Shown: positions 9,093 to 17,509, counted from the first letter of the stretch. The stretch: 64,000 nucleotides of DNA from Variovorax sp. (GCA_004210915.1 SEGS01000012.1:62001-126000), one strand, 5' to 3'. Notes: generated by a model not told the origin, from the letters alone. Translations and numbers: made by a program.

Positions 9093-9982
9093 GCGGCGTC
9101 TTTCGGTGTCGGCAACTCGATGCCCGGAAAGATCTTGATCACGGCGCTGTCGTCTTCCTTCGCGAAGCCGGCGGTCGAGGCCTGCATGAACATCTGGTGC
9201 GCGGTGGACGACAGCGGCAGCGGAAACTTGCTCGCGCGCGCCATGTCGAGCACGAGGCCCAGGTCCTTCACGAAGATGTCAACCGCCGACAGCGGCGTGT
9301 AGTCGGCGGCCAGCACATGCGCCATGCGGTTCTCGAACATCCAGCTGTTGCCTGCACTGTGCGTGATGACGTCGTAGAGCGCCGCCGGGTCAACCCCTTC
9401 GCGCAGGCCCAGCGCCATCGCTTCCGCGGCCGCTGCGATGTGCACGCCGGCCAGCAACTGGTTGATGACTTTCACCTTGCTGCCCGCGCCCGCTTTGTCT
9501 CCCAGGCGGTAGACCTTGGCGGCCATGGCGTCGAGCACGGGATCGGCTTTCGCGTAGGCGGCCGGCGTGGCCGCCGTCATCATCGTCATCTCGCCGCTCG
9601 CGGCCTTGGCGGCGCCGCCGGAGATGGGCGCGTCGACGTAGAGCAGGTCGCGCTCGGCGAGCCGCGCCTCGAAGCCGATGGAGACGTTCGGGTCGACCGT
9701 CGAGCACATCACGAACACACTGCCGGGCCGCATCGCCGGCGCCACCTCGTCGAGCACGGCCTGCGTCTGCGCGGCGTTGACCACCACGGACACCACGACG
9801 TCGCAGGCCGCGCCGAGTTCGGCCAGCGTGGCCGCAGCGTGGCCCCCCTCGCGCGCGAACGCGGCCGCCACGTCGGCGCGCACATCGAACACATGCAACG
9901 CACCGAGCGCGGCGCGCCGCAGCGATGCCGCCATGCCGCTGCCCATGGCGCCCAGGCCGATCAATCCCACTGTCAACGACAT
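9089..9982 (-). CDS. ltnD: L-threonate dehydrogenase (3-hydroxyacid dehydrogenase family)
   Basis: 297-residue NAD-dependent enzyme of the beta-hydroxyacid dehydrogenase family. GLGAMGSGMA at residues 9-18 is the Rossmann turn, DAPISGGAAKAASGEMTMM the substrate-binding loop, and GAGSKVKVINQLLAG carries the catalytic lysine. In the threonate pathway LtnD oxidises C2 to 2-oxo-tetronate. It is the first of the four pathway genes here; its start is preceded by 49 bases after the VOC gene, the only real gap before the coupled block. No dedicated DeoR/GntR regulator is next to it. Confidence 0.92.
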   Translation of the reverse strand: MSLTVGLIGLGAMGSGMAASLRRAALGALHVFDVRADVAAAFAREGGHAAATLAELGAACDVVVSVVVNAAQTQAVLDEVAPAMRPGSVFVMCSTVDPNVSIGFEARLAERDLLYVDAPISGGAAKAASGEMTMMTAATPAAYAKADPVLDAMAAKVYRLGDKAGAGSKVKVINQLLAGVHIAAAAEAMALGLREGVDPAALYDVITHSAGNSWMFENRMAHVLAADYTPLSAVDIFVKDLGLVLDMARASKFPLPLSSTAHQMFMQASTAGFAKEDDSAVIKIFPGIELPTPKDAA

Positions 9983-10031
9983 GTTGTTGTCTCCGTCACG
10001 GAGCCCGAATGATGACGCAAAGCCGCCGCCC

Positions 10032-10388
10032 TCAGGCCGGGTCGCTCCACACGGCGAACTCGTTGCCGCCGGGCTCGGTGAAGTGGAAGCGCCGCCCGCC
10101 GGGGAAAGGGAAGACGGGTTTCACGATGCGGCCGCCTGCGGCGCTGACCTTGGCCAGGGTGTCGTCGAGCGCCGCGCTGTAGAAGACCACCAGCGCGCCG
10201 CCGCGGTCGCTGCTCGACACCAGCGGCGAGCGGAAAAAGCCGCCGTCGAGCCCCTCGTTCGAGAACGCGATGTAGTCCGGGCCGTAGTCGGCAAAGGTCC
10301 ATCCGAAAGCGGCTTCGAAGAAGGCGCGGGTGGCGGCGAGGTCGGGCGAGCCGAACTCGACGTAGTTGATTTTTTCGTGCAGGTTCAT
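10032..10388 (-). CDS. VOC-family (glyoxalase/bleomycin-resistance fold) protein
   Basis: 118-residue single-module protein with paired beta-alpha-beta-beta-beta units (NYVEFGSPDLAATRAFFEAAFG and the closing HFTEPGGNEFAVWSDP). The final E-P-x-G-N-E turn is typical of glyoxalase-like members and supplies a metal ligand. Small proteins of this type range from lyases to drug-binding proteins, so no reaction is assigned. It lies 37 bases after the E1 dehydrogenase gene and 49 bases before ltnD, on the same strand, so it could belong to either unit. Confidence 0.88.
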   Translation of the reverse strand: MNLHEKINYVEFGSPDLAATRAFFEAAFGWTFADYGPDYIAFSNEGLDGGFFRSPLVSSSDRGGALVVFYSAALDDTLAKVSAAGGRIVKPVFPFPGGRRFHFTEPGGNEFAVWSDPA

Positions 10389-10425
10389 GGGCGCCAGTCT
10401 GCCCGGGTTTCAGCGCGGCGCATGT

Positions 10426-13041
10426 TCAGCGCATCGCATGGCGCGCGGCACGCACGATGGCCGCTGCATCGACGCCGAAGAAATCGCGCAGCGCGGCGCG
10501 CGTGTCGCTGCGCCCGAAGCCGTCGGTGCCGAGCGTGAGGTAGCGGCGGCCGTCGGGCAGGTACGCGCGGATGCTCTCGGGCACGGCACGCACGTAGTCG
10601 GTGGCGGCGACGATGGGGCCGGTGGTGACGGACAGTTGCTGCGCGATAAAGGGCGCGGTTGCCGCGTCGCCGCGCAGTGCCGCCTCCTCGCGCACGGCGC
10701 CGTCGCGCGCGAGCTCGCTCCAGCTTGTGACACTGAGCACGGTGACCGCGACGCCATCGTCGGCCAGTTGCTGCGCGGCCTTGATCACCTCGGTGAGGAT
10801 CGCGCCCGAGCCGATCAGCGTGATCTGCTGCGTCGCGCCGGCATCGCCATACGCGCCGAAGCGGTAGCAGCCGCGCAGCACATCGGCCTCGACGCCAGCG
10901 GGCAGGCTGGGCTGCGCGTAGTTCTCGTTCATGAGAGTGACGTAATAGAAAACGTCTTTCTGCTCGACCAGCATCTCGCGCATGCCGGCGTCGACGATCA
11001 CGGCCATCTCGCCCGCAAAAGCCGGGTCCCAGGCCTTGCAGTTCGGGATGGTCGCGGCCACGAGGTGACTGCTGCCATCCTGGTGCTGCAGGCCTTCGCC
11101 GCCGAGCGTGGTGCGGCCCGAGGTCGCGCCCAGCAGGAAGCCGCGCGCGCGCTGGTCGGCCGCAGCCCAGATCGCATCGCCCACGCGCTGGAAGCCGAAC
11201 ATCGAGTAGTAGATGTAGAACGGCAGCATCGCGAGGCCGTGCACGCTGTAGCTGGTCGCAGCCGCGGTCCAGCTGGCGATGGCGCCCGCTTCGCTGATGC
11301 CTTCTTCGAGGATCTGCCCGTCGGTCGCTTCGCGATACGAGAGGATCGTGTCGATGTCTTCCGGCGCGTAGCGCTGGCCCACGCTCGAATAGATGCCGAC
11401 CTGCTTGAAGAGGTTGGCCATGCCGAAGGTGCGCGCCTCGTCGGCGACGATAGGCACCACGCGCGGGCCGAGCGCCTTGTCTTTGAGCAGATTGCCGAGC
11501 AGGCGCACGAAGGCCATCGTCGTGCTCATGTCCTTGCCTTCAGCCGCCAGCGCGAACTGGGCGTAGGCCTCGATGGCCGGCACCGGCACCCCGTCGCACG
11601 CGGTCTCGCGCCGCGGCATCGCGCCGCCGAGCGCGTCGCGATGCGCCTTCAGGTACTGCATCTCGGCGCCGTCGTCCGCCGGTTTGTAGAACGCGAGCGA
11701 GGTCGCCTGTTCGTCGGTCAGCGGCAGGTTGAAGCGGTTGCGGAAACCGATGAGGTCCGCGCTCTCGAACTTCTTGTGCGAGTGCGTCGTCATCTTTCCC
11801 TGGCCCGCGCCCATGCCGTAGCCCTTCTTGGTGTGGGCCAGGATCACGGTCGGCTGGCCGACGTGCGCGGCAGCCGCGGCGTAGGCGGCGTGGATCTTCA
11901 CGAGGTCGTGGCCGCCACGCTTCAGCCGATCGATCTGCTCGTCGGTCATGCCCTGGGCGAGCTTTTGGAGTTCCTCGTTCTGGCCGAAGAAGGAATCGCG
12001 ATTGAAGCGGCCGTCCTTCGCGGCGAAGGTCTGCATTTGGCCATCGACGGTGTTGGCGAAGGCGCGCGCCAGCGCACCCGTCGTGTCGCGCGCGAAGAGG
12101 CCGTCCCAGTCGCTGCCCCACACCAGCTTGACGACGTTCCAGCCCGCGCCGGCGAAGAGCTTCTCAAGCTCGTCGATGATCCGCCCGTTGCCACGCACCG
12201 GTCCATCGAGGCGCTGCAGGTTGCAGTTGACGACCCAGACCAGGTTGTCGAGCTTCTCGCGCGCGGCCAGCGTCAATGCGCTCATCGACTCGGGCTCGTC
12301 CATCTCGCCGTCGCCGAACACGCCCCACACCTTGCGCGCGTTGCAATCGAGCAGCTGGCGGTGCGTGAGGTAGCGCATGAAACGCGCGTGGTAGATCGAG
12401 CTGATCGGCCCCAGGCCCATCGAACCCGTGGGGAACTGCCAGAAATCCGGCATCAGGTAGGGGTGCGGGTAGCTGCTGAGGCCGCGTGCGCCGGCCGGCG
12501 CGGTCAGCTCTTGCCGGTAGTGCGCGAGATCGTCCTCGCTCAAACGCCCTTCGAGGAACGCGCGTGCGTAAACGCCCGGCGCGCTGTGCGGCTGGAAGAA
12601 CACGAGGTCGCCGCGGTGTGCCTCGTCACGCGCATGGAAGAAGTGGTTGAAGCCGGTCTCGAACAGATCAGCAGCGCTCGCATAGCTTGCGATGTGGCCG
12701 CCCAGTTCGCCGTACGAGTGGTTGGCGCGCACCACCATCGCGAGCGCGTTCCAGCGCATCAGTGAAGCGAGGCGCTCTTCCATCGCCAGGTCGCCGGGAA
12801 AGGGCGCCTGCGCATCGACCGGGATGGTGTTGACGTAGGGCGTGCACAGCTCGGGCTGCCAGCCGATGCGTTGCTGGCGCGCCAGCGTGGCGAGCCCGTC
12901 GAGGATCTCGCGGGCGCGCGCAGCGCCCTGGGTCTGGACCAGGGAAATAAAGGCGTCGCGCCACTCGGCGGTTTCGGCCGGGTCGGCGTCGGCGGGCGTG
13001 TCGTTCAGCGCGCGCAGCTGGGCATCGGAGATGGCGTTCAT
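10426..13041 (-). CDS. AceE-like homodimeric 2-oxoacid dehydrogenase E1 (possible MdeB-type paralogue)
   Basis: 871-residue thiamine-diphosphate enzyme over the whole AceE length. The TPP/Mg motif starts at GDGEMDEPES and ends about 25 residues later at NCNLQR; HTKKGYGMGAGQGK and GATSGRTTLGGEGLQHQDGS are AceE signatures. It decarboxylates a 2-oxoacid and passes the acyl group to an E2 lipoyl protein, but no E2 or E3 gene adjoins it, unlike a housekeeping pdh operon. Divergence from an Lrp-type gene resembles Pseudomonas mdeB/mdeR, where MdeB handles 2-oxobutyrate; this is inference. ATG 13041 is preferred; a GTG at 13050 would add three residues. Confidence 0.9.
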   Translation of the reverse strand: MNAISDAQLRALNDTPADADPAETAEWRDAFISLVQTQGAARAREILDGLATLARQQRIGWQPELCTPYVNTIPVDAQAPFPGDLAMEERLASLMRWNALAMVVRANHSYGELGGHIASYASAADLFETGFNHFFHARDEAHRGDLVFFQPHSAPGVYARAFLEGRLSEDDLAHYRQELTAPAGARGLSSYPHPYLMPDFWQFPTGSMGLGPISSIYHARFMRYLTHRQLLDCNARKVWGVFGDGEMDEPESMSALTLAAREKLDNLVWVVNCNLQRLDGPVRGNGRIIDELEKLFAGAGWNVVKLVWGSDWDGLFARDTTGALARAFANTVDGQMQTFAAKDGRFNRDSFFGQNEELQKLAQGMTDEQIDRLKRGGHDLVKIHAAYAAAAAHVGQPTVILAHTKKGYGMGAGQGKMTTHSHKKFESADLIGFRNRFNLPLTDEQATSLAFYKPADDGAEMQYLKAHRDALGGAMPRRETACDGVPVPAIEAYAQFALAAEGKDMSTTMAFVRLLGNLLKDKALGPRVVPIVADEARTFGMANLFKQVGIYSSVGQRYAPEDIDTILSYREATDGQILEEGISEAGAIASWTAAATSYSVHGLAMLPFYIYYSMFGFQRVGDAIWAAADQRARGFLLGATSGRTTLGGEGLQHQDGSSHLVAATIPNCKAWDPAFAGEMAVIVDAGMREMLVEQKDVFYYVTLMNENYAQPSLPAGVEADVLRGCYRFGAYGDAGATQQITLIGSGAILTEVIKAAQQLADDGVAVTVLSVTSWSELARDGAVREEAALRGDAATAPFIAQQLSVTTGPIVAATDYVRAVPESIRAYLPDGRRYLTLGTDGFGRSDTRAALRDFFGVDAAAIVRAARHAMR

Positions 13042-13094
13042 GCGCGTCACTGTAGGCCGGCCGGCGCCGAAGGTGTTGCCGACTGGCGCGCGTG

Positions 13095-13106
13095 ATCACC
13101 GGTGAT
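13095..13106. promoter_or_regulatory. Perfect 12-base palindrome between the E1 and Lrp genes
   Basis: ATCACCGGTGAT reads the same on both strands and lies in the 106-base divergent gap, 53 bases from the E1 start and 41 bases from the Lrp start. Lrp/AsnC proteins bind dyad sites in such gaps, so it is a candidate operator. A single copy is seen; the regulator link is inferred. Confidence 0.4.
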
Positions 13107-13147
13107 ACGGCATAAACTGCCGACCATCGTCTGATTTGAAGCACGAC

Positions 13148-13615
13148 ATGAAGCTGGACGCCCTCGATCTCCGCATCCTCGACGAGCTGCAGCGCGACGG
13201 CGCGCTGTCGAATGTCGAACTGGCGCGCCGCGTGCACCTGTCGCCCTCGCCTTGCCTCGCGCGCGTGAAGGCGCTCGAAGCCGCAGGTGTGATCGACCGC
13301 TACGTCGCCATCGCCAACGCGCAGGCGCTGGGTTTGGGGCTGAACGTCTTCATCTCCATCAGCCTGACCACGCAGAGCAAGGCCTCGCTCGCCGACTTCG
13401 AGCGCCGCATCGCCGAGCACGACGAGGTGATGGAGTGCTACCTGATGACCGGCGACAGCGACTACCTGATCCGCGTCGCCGTGGCGGACATCGGCGCGCT
13501 CGAGAAATTCATCCTCGAGCAGCTCACGCCGATCGCAGGCATCGAGAAAATCCGCTCGAGCTTCGCGCTCAAGCAGGTGCGCTACAAGACGGCGCTGCCG
13601 CTGCCCCGGGGGTGA
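13148..13615 (+). CDS. Lrp/AsnC family transcriptional regulator
   Basis: 155-residue feast/famine regulator. The N-terminal helix-turn-helix (LSNVELARRVHLSPSPCLAR, about residues 20-39) is followed by the RAM/AsnC ligand domain containing ECYLMTGDSDYLIRV, the usual amino-acid-sensing core. It is divergent from the AceE-like gene, so it most likely controls that gene in response to an amino acid or oxoacid, as MdeR does in Pseudomonas. ATG 13148 is used; a TTG at 13136 would add four residues. The 3' end faces the convergent phoX-like gene. Confidence 0.92.
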   Translation: MKLDALDLRILDELQRDGALSNVELARRVHLSPSPCLARVKALEAAGVIDRYVAIANAQALGLGLNVFISISLTTQSKASLADFERRIAEHDEVMECYLMTGDSDYLIRVAVADIGALEKFILEQLTPIAGIEKIRSSFALKQVRYKTALPLPRG

Positions 13616-13669
13616 GGCAGCGGCAGCGCGGGGTTGGCCCGACCAGGGGCCGGCGGAAGCAGCCGGTCA

Positions 13670-13697
13670 GCGGCTGATCAAAGGCCGATCAGGCCGC
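13670..13697. terminator. Hairpin between convergent Lrp and PhoX genes
   Basis: GCGGCTGATC (13670-13679) pairs with GATCAGGCCGC (13687-13697) with one bulged G and a 7-base loop. It sits at the meeting point of two convergent genes and overlaps the last codons of the PhoX gene. There is no U-tract, so it is a weak terminator candidate. Confidence 0.3.
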
Positions 13698-15822
13698 CGT
13701 CGTCCTTCGTGATCACCAGCGTGGCCGAGCGCGGGCGCGCTGTGCCGCCGTCGGGCCAGTGGCTGTCGAACTGCGACGGGTCGCCGATGACGGCTGCCGC
13801 GGTGTCTTCGCCGGGGTGCTGGATGTTGACGAACAGCGCACGACCATCGCCCGATTCGGCAATGCCCGTCAGCTCGCAACCCACCGGGCCGACCAGGAAA
13901 CGGCGCAGCGCGTCGTTGCCCGGCGCCTTGCCGATGAAGGTGGCCTGCTGGCGCGTGGTGGTGCCGTCGGCACTGGTGTTGGTGATGGTCCTGGCGCCGC
14001 CATCGCCTACGGTGCCGGGCACGGCGGCCAGCAGCATGCAGTTGGTGACATCGGTGTAGGCGCCGTCATCGGTCTGCAACCACAGCAGGCCGGGGCTGGC
14101 TTCGCTGAACCACAGGCCATCAGGGCTGGAGAAATCGTTGTTGTCGGTCAGTTCCGAGAGGTTGACGTCGGCCGCCGCCGAGGCCCGCGCGCCGAACAGG
14201 TAGCAGTCCCACACGAAGGCGGTACCGGCCGGGTTCTTGTCAGCCTCGGCCAGCCGCACGATGTGGCCATTGGGGTTGCCGGTGCCGCCGCCCGCATCCT
14301 TGTAGAAGCGCGGGTTGGGGCCGTCGGTCTTGTCCAGTGGACGGCTCGATGCGTTGGTGTTGGTCAGCGTCAGGTACATCTCGCCGGTGACCGGGTTGAC
14401 GGTCGTCCACTCGGGGCGGTCCATCTTGGTGGCACCCACCACGTCGGCGGCGAGCCGCGCGTTGATGGCGACGTCGGCCGCATCGGCGAAGGGATAACGC
14501 GCGTTGTCGGCGGTGATGCCGTTCTTGCCGAAGGCCAGTTCAATCCAGGTGCCTTTGCCGTCGTCGCTGAACTTCGCCACGTAGAGGTGGCCTTCGTCCA
14601 TGTACTTGTCGCCGGCGGCCAGGCCGCGGGTGGCGTCTGCAGCATCCCACAGTGCGGTCGAGACGAACTTGTAGAGGTACTCGCCGCGCGCGTCGTCGCC
14701 CATGTACCAGACCAGCGGCTTGCCAACGGCAACCGGGCCCAGGCACGCGCCTTCGTGGCCCATGCGGCCGAGTGCGGTGCGCTTCTTTGGCTTGCTGTCG
14801 GGCGTGAAGGGGTCGATCTCGACCACCCAGCCATAGGTGTTGGCGCCGTTGCGGTAGTCGTCGGTGGCGCTGGCGCCGCGCACTTCGGTGTTCCAGCGGT
14901 CGTACAAGTCCTGGTCAGCGGGCGTGCCGGCCACCGTGGTGGCCCACAGCTCGCGGCCGTTGCCCGCGACGCCGTAGCGTGCGAACGAAGTCAGCTCCTT
15001 GCCCGTGCGCTTGCCGTTGTCTTTGGTCTTGACGTAGTCGGTCTTGGCGACCGGGCCGGAGAAGCTTGCCTCGGTGAGCGTGTGCACGCGGCGGTTGAAG
15101 CCCGATGCCTGCTTGTAGCTCCAGCTGTTGCCGCTCTTGTTTACCTCGATCACGCTGACGCCGTGCAGGTAGAACTCGCGCAGCACTTCGTCCGCGCTGG
15201 TGCGCACCTGCGACACGCCGGTGCCCGTGGTGGTCTGCCCGGTGGGATGCAGGAACAGCGGCGTGATGGCTTCGTGGTTCATCACCAGCAGGCCGCGATC
15301 GGCCGCCTTGGCATTCCAAGCACCGGAGGCGTTGGCGCCGAAGAAGGTCATGCCGTCGTGGTGGTCGCCAGCGCGTCGGTCGTAGGTGTCGGGCGCATCG
15401 CTGCCGTCGTTTTTGTACGCGGGCACGTCGTTGCTGATGGGGTCGCCCAGGCGGTAGAGCACGGTGGCGGTGTAGCCGGCCGGCACGATCACGCTGTCGG
15501 CGAGGCTCTTGGCCACGGCGTCGAAGCCGAGCTTGGGTGCCGCGGGCGCAGGTGCAGGGTCGACGCCGGGCGCGGGTGCCGGTGCGGGCGCTGGCGCGGG
15601 GGCCGGCGGCGGCACGATCGGGAAACCGGCACCGCCGCCACTGCCGCCACCGCCACACGCGGTGAGGAGCGCTGCGCCGGCAGTACCGACACCCAGCCCG
15701 AACAGCTTGCGCCGGCTCAGGCGGGCTTCCACCATGGCGGTGAAGGAAGGGTTCGGGCTGTCGTTGTAGCCGAAATCGTCGGGATCGATCGCGGGTGCGT
15801 CGTGGCGTGTTGTCGCGTTCAT
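13678..15822 (-). CDS. PhoX-type (DUF839) phosphatase, predicted Tat-exported lipoprotein
   Basis: 714-residue exported protein. A twin-arginine signal SRRKLFGLGVGTAGAALL at about residues 36-53 runs into a lipobox-like LLTAC followed by GGGGSGGG, so it should be folded in the cytoplasm, exported by Tat and lipidated. A Pro-Ala repeat linker (about residues 72-97) precedes the PhoX domain (DHHDGMTFFG, NHEAITPLF, MGHEGA, SPDGLWF), which in known PhoX enzymes binds calcium and iron and hydrolyses phosphate esters. ATG 15822 is chosen over a TTG six bases upstream. No pho box was recognised upstream. Confidence 0.88.
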   Translation of the reverse strand: MNATTRHDAPAIDPDDFGYNDSPNPSFTAMVEARLSRRKLFGLGVGTAGAALLTACGGGGSGGGAGFPIVPPPAPAPAPAPAPAPGVDPAPAPAAPKLGFDAVAKSLADSVIVPAGYTATVLYRLGDPISNDVPAYKNDGSDAPDTYDRRAGDHHDGMTFFGANASGAWNAKAADRGLLVMNHEAITPLFLHPTGQTTTGTGVSQVRTSADEVLREFYLHGVSVIEVNKSGNSWSYKQASGFNRRVHTLTEASFSGPVAKTDYVKTKDNGKRTGKELTSFARYGVAGNGRELWATTVAGTPADQDLYDRWNTEVRGASATDDYRNGANTYGWVVEIDPFTPDSKPKKRTALGRMGHEGACLGPVAVGKPLVWYMGDDARGEYLYKFVSTALWDAADATRGLAAGDKYMDEGHLYVAKFSDDGKGTWIELAFGKNGITADNARYPFADAADVAINARLAADVVGATKMDRPEWTTVNPVTGEMYLTLTNTNASSRPLDKTDGPNPRFYKDAGGGTGNPNGHIVRLAEADKNPAGTAFVWDCYLFGARASAAADVNLSELTDNNDFSSPDGLWFSEASPGLLWLQTDDGAYTDVTNCMLLAAVPGTVGDGGARTITNTSADGTTTRQQATFIGKAPGNDALRRFLVGPVGCELTGIAESGDGRALFVNIQHPGEDTAAAVIGDPSQFDSHWPDGGTARPRSATLVITKDDGGLIGL

Positions 15823-15977
15823 GCGCAATTTCTTTCGTGGGTTGAACAGGAAGTCAGCCCGCGAAGGTAGGCAACGCGCATGACACCGCTGCGAAGGCGA
15901 TGTGTCAGTTCAGTGAAACGCCCCGGAGCTGCGGAGGGCGCGGCGGGCCCGGGGGCCGCAAGGTCCGCCGTGCGCCC

Positions 15978-17129
15978 TCAGGGCAGCGCCGCCTGCCGCG
16001 GCCACAGCGCCCACAGCCGCAACGGCTGGTTGACGCTCGCGGCAAAGCGGCCGGCCTCGTCGCCGGTGCCGGCGAAGTAGTCGGCCCGCACCGCGCCGAC
16101 GATGGCGCTGCCGGTGTCCTGCGCGACCACGAGCTTTTGCAGCTGCGCGGTCGGCCCGCTCGAGGCGAGCCAGACGGGCGTGCCGTAGGGAATGCTTTCG
16201 CGGTCGACCGCGATCGAGCGGCCGGCGGTCAACGGCACACCTTGCGCACCGCGCGGGCCCGAGGCGGCATCGACGTCGCTCAAGGCTTCTTCGCGGAAGA
16301 AGACATAGCGCGGGTTGCTCCAGAGCATCTGCGCCACGCGCTGCGGGTTCTGCGCCGCCCACTCCTTGGTGTCCTCGGGCCAGCGCGCGGTCTTGGTCAC
16401 GCCCTGGTTGCGCAGCCACTGCTGCACGCTGCGGTAGGGCTGCTCGTTGGTGGCCGCGAAGGCCACGCGCACGGTGCGCTGCACGCCGTCGGCCTCGACG
16501 ATGCGCAAGCGGCCCGAGCCCTGGATGTGCAGCATGAGCGCATCGATCGGGTCGGCCATCCAGGCGATCTCGCGACCGCGCAGCGCGGCCTGGGCAGCGG
16601 GTTGGGTTTCGATCTCTTCCCGCGTGAACCAGGGGCGGCGCGGCACCATGCCTGCGGGCACGCCGTACAGCGGCACCGTGTAGATGCCGCCCGGCCGGCG
16701 CGCCGCGTCATACACCGGTTCGTAGTAGCTGGTGAGCTTGCCCTCGCTCTGGCCACCGACTGCTTCCACCCGATAGGGCTGCAGGCGCTCGGTGATCCAC
16801 TGGCGCTGCTCCTCGGGTGTGGCAATCGCAAGGCGACGCACATCGCGGCACAAAGGCGCAAAGGCCGCGTTCGGCCGCGCGCAGTTGGCAATCAGCGCCG
16901 ACCAACCTTCATGCAACGGGTCGGTGTCAAAGCCTGGAAGCTCGGACCATCCGACCGGCACCCAGCGGCTCTTGGGATGCGTCATGGAACCGGTCAGCGG
17001 GCCCAGGTCGCGCGGCGGCGGAGACACCGGGGCCGTGATGGGCGCATCGGGCCGCGTGGGCCCGAACGAGCACCCCGCCACCGTTGCTACGATCGCGAGC
17101 CCGAACAGCCACTGGAGTCCTTTTCTCAT
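15978..17129 (-). CDS. mltA: Membrane-bound lytic murein transglycosylase A
   Basis: 383-residue outer-membrane lipoprotein: MRKGLQWLFGLAIVATVAGC is a short signal peptide ending in a lipobox Cys-20. The MltA domain follows (GKLTSYYEPVYDA, IAWMADPIDALMLHIQGSG) and the C-terminal 3D domain keeps the catalytic aspartates (VVAQDTGSAIVGAVRADYF). It cleaves peptidoglycan to 1,6-anhydromuropeptides. The start codon overlaps by two bases the start codon of the divergent small membrane protein. Upstream in-frame starts exist, but this one puts the signal peptide at residue 1. Confidence 0.93.
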   Translation of the reverse strand: MRKGLQWLFGLAIVATVAGCSFGPTRPDAPITAPVSPPPRDLGPLTGSMTHPKSRWVPVGWSELPGFDTDPLHEGWSALIANCARPNAAFAPLCRDVRRLAIATPEEQRQWITERLQPYRVEAVGGQSEGKLTSYYEPVYDAARRPGGIYTVPLYGVPAGMVPRRPWFTREEIETQPAAQAALRGREIAWMADPIDALMLHIQGSGRLRIVEADGVQRTVRVAFAATNEQPYRSVQQWLRNQGVTKTARWPEDTKEWAAQNPQRVAQMLWSNPRYVFFREEALSDVDAASGPRGAQGVPLTAGRSIAVDRESIPYGTPVWLASSGPTAQLQKLVVAQDTGSAIVGAVRADYFAGTGDEAGRFAASVNQPLRLWALWPRQAALP

Positions 17130-17313
17130 GGGTTTGATTTTGCTTGAAGCGCTGGGTGCGGGAATCGTGCTCATCCTCATCGTCTGGTGGACGATGTTCT
17201 CGGGGCGCAAGGGCGGCGAACTGCACGAGGACGAAGACACCCACGAAGACAAGGCCGGCCCTTCTGCCAAGCTGCCCCAGACACCCCCATCGGATCCGCC
17301 GCCCAAAGCGTGA
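17128..17313 (+). CDS. Small single-span membrane protein, function unknown
   Basis: 61 residues: one N-terminal transmembrane helix (LILLEALGAGIVLILIVWW), then a charged and Pro-rich tail (HEDEDTHEDK). It has GGAG ten bases before ATG 17128. Codon use in the helix (ATC, GTG, CTC) looks coding for this genome. Its start overlaps that of divergent mltA, so each gene's ribosome site lies inside the other. No family recognised; it could be a conserved small protein accompanying mltA. Confidence 0.55.
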   Translation: MGLILLEALGAGIVLILIVWWTMFSGRKGGELHEDEDTHEDKAGPSAKLPQTPPSDPPPKA

Positions 17314-17364
17314 ATTACTGACGTAAACCTCCGGCGGGCACTTTTGTCGGAGAAGGCCCTGCTA

Positions 17365-17381
17365 GCTATATTTTTCATAGC
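17365..17381. repeat. Short interspersed inverted repeat GCTAT-N7-ATAGC
   Basis: GCTAT ATTTTTC ATAGC, a 5-base stem with a 7-base A/T-rich loop, in the gap before the first OmpA gene. A second copy of the same shape is at 42768-42784. The form resembles short GCTA...TAGC intergenic repeats I associate with Comamonadaceae. Confidence 0.45.
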
Positions 17382-17509
17382 GTCGAATTGAGGCTGTGCA
17401 TGCCTTGGCGGCGCATGGACACTCGACGCTCTTACATCGAGATACGCCCTTCCGCACCGCTCGCTCGGGATAATCGCGGCTCACCTGTTTACCTTGAAAG
17501 GGTTCTGCC

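Noticed and set aside
10366-12765. Very long plus-strand open frame opposite the AceE-like gene
   Set aside because: It is the antisense shadow of a well-supported minus-strand gene; its protein is Arg/His/Ala-rich with no recognisable domain.
13759-15870. 703-residue plus-strand frame opposite the PhoX gene
   Set aside because: Antisense shadow in high-GC DNA; the minus strand has Tat signal and PhoX motifs.
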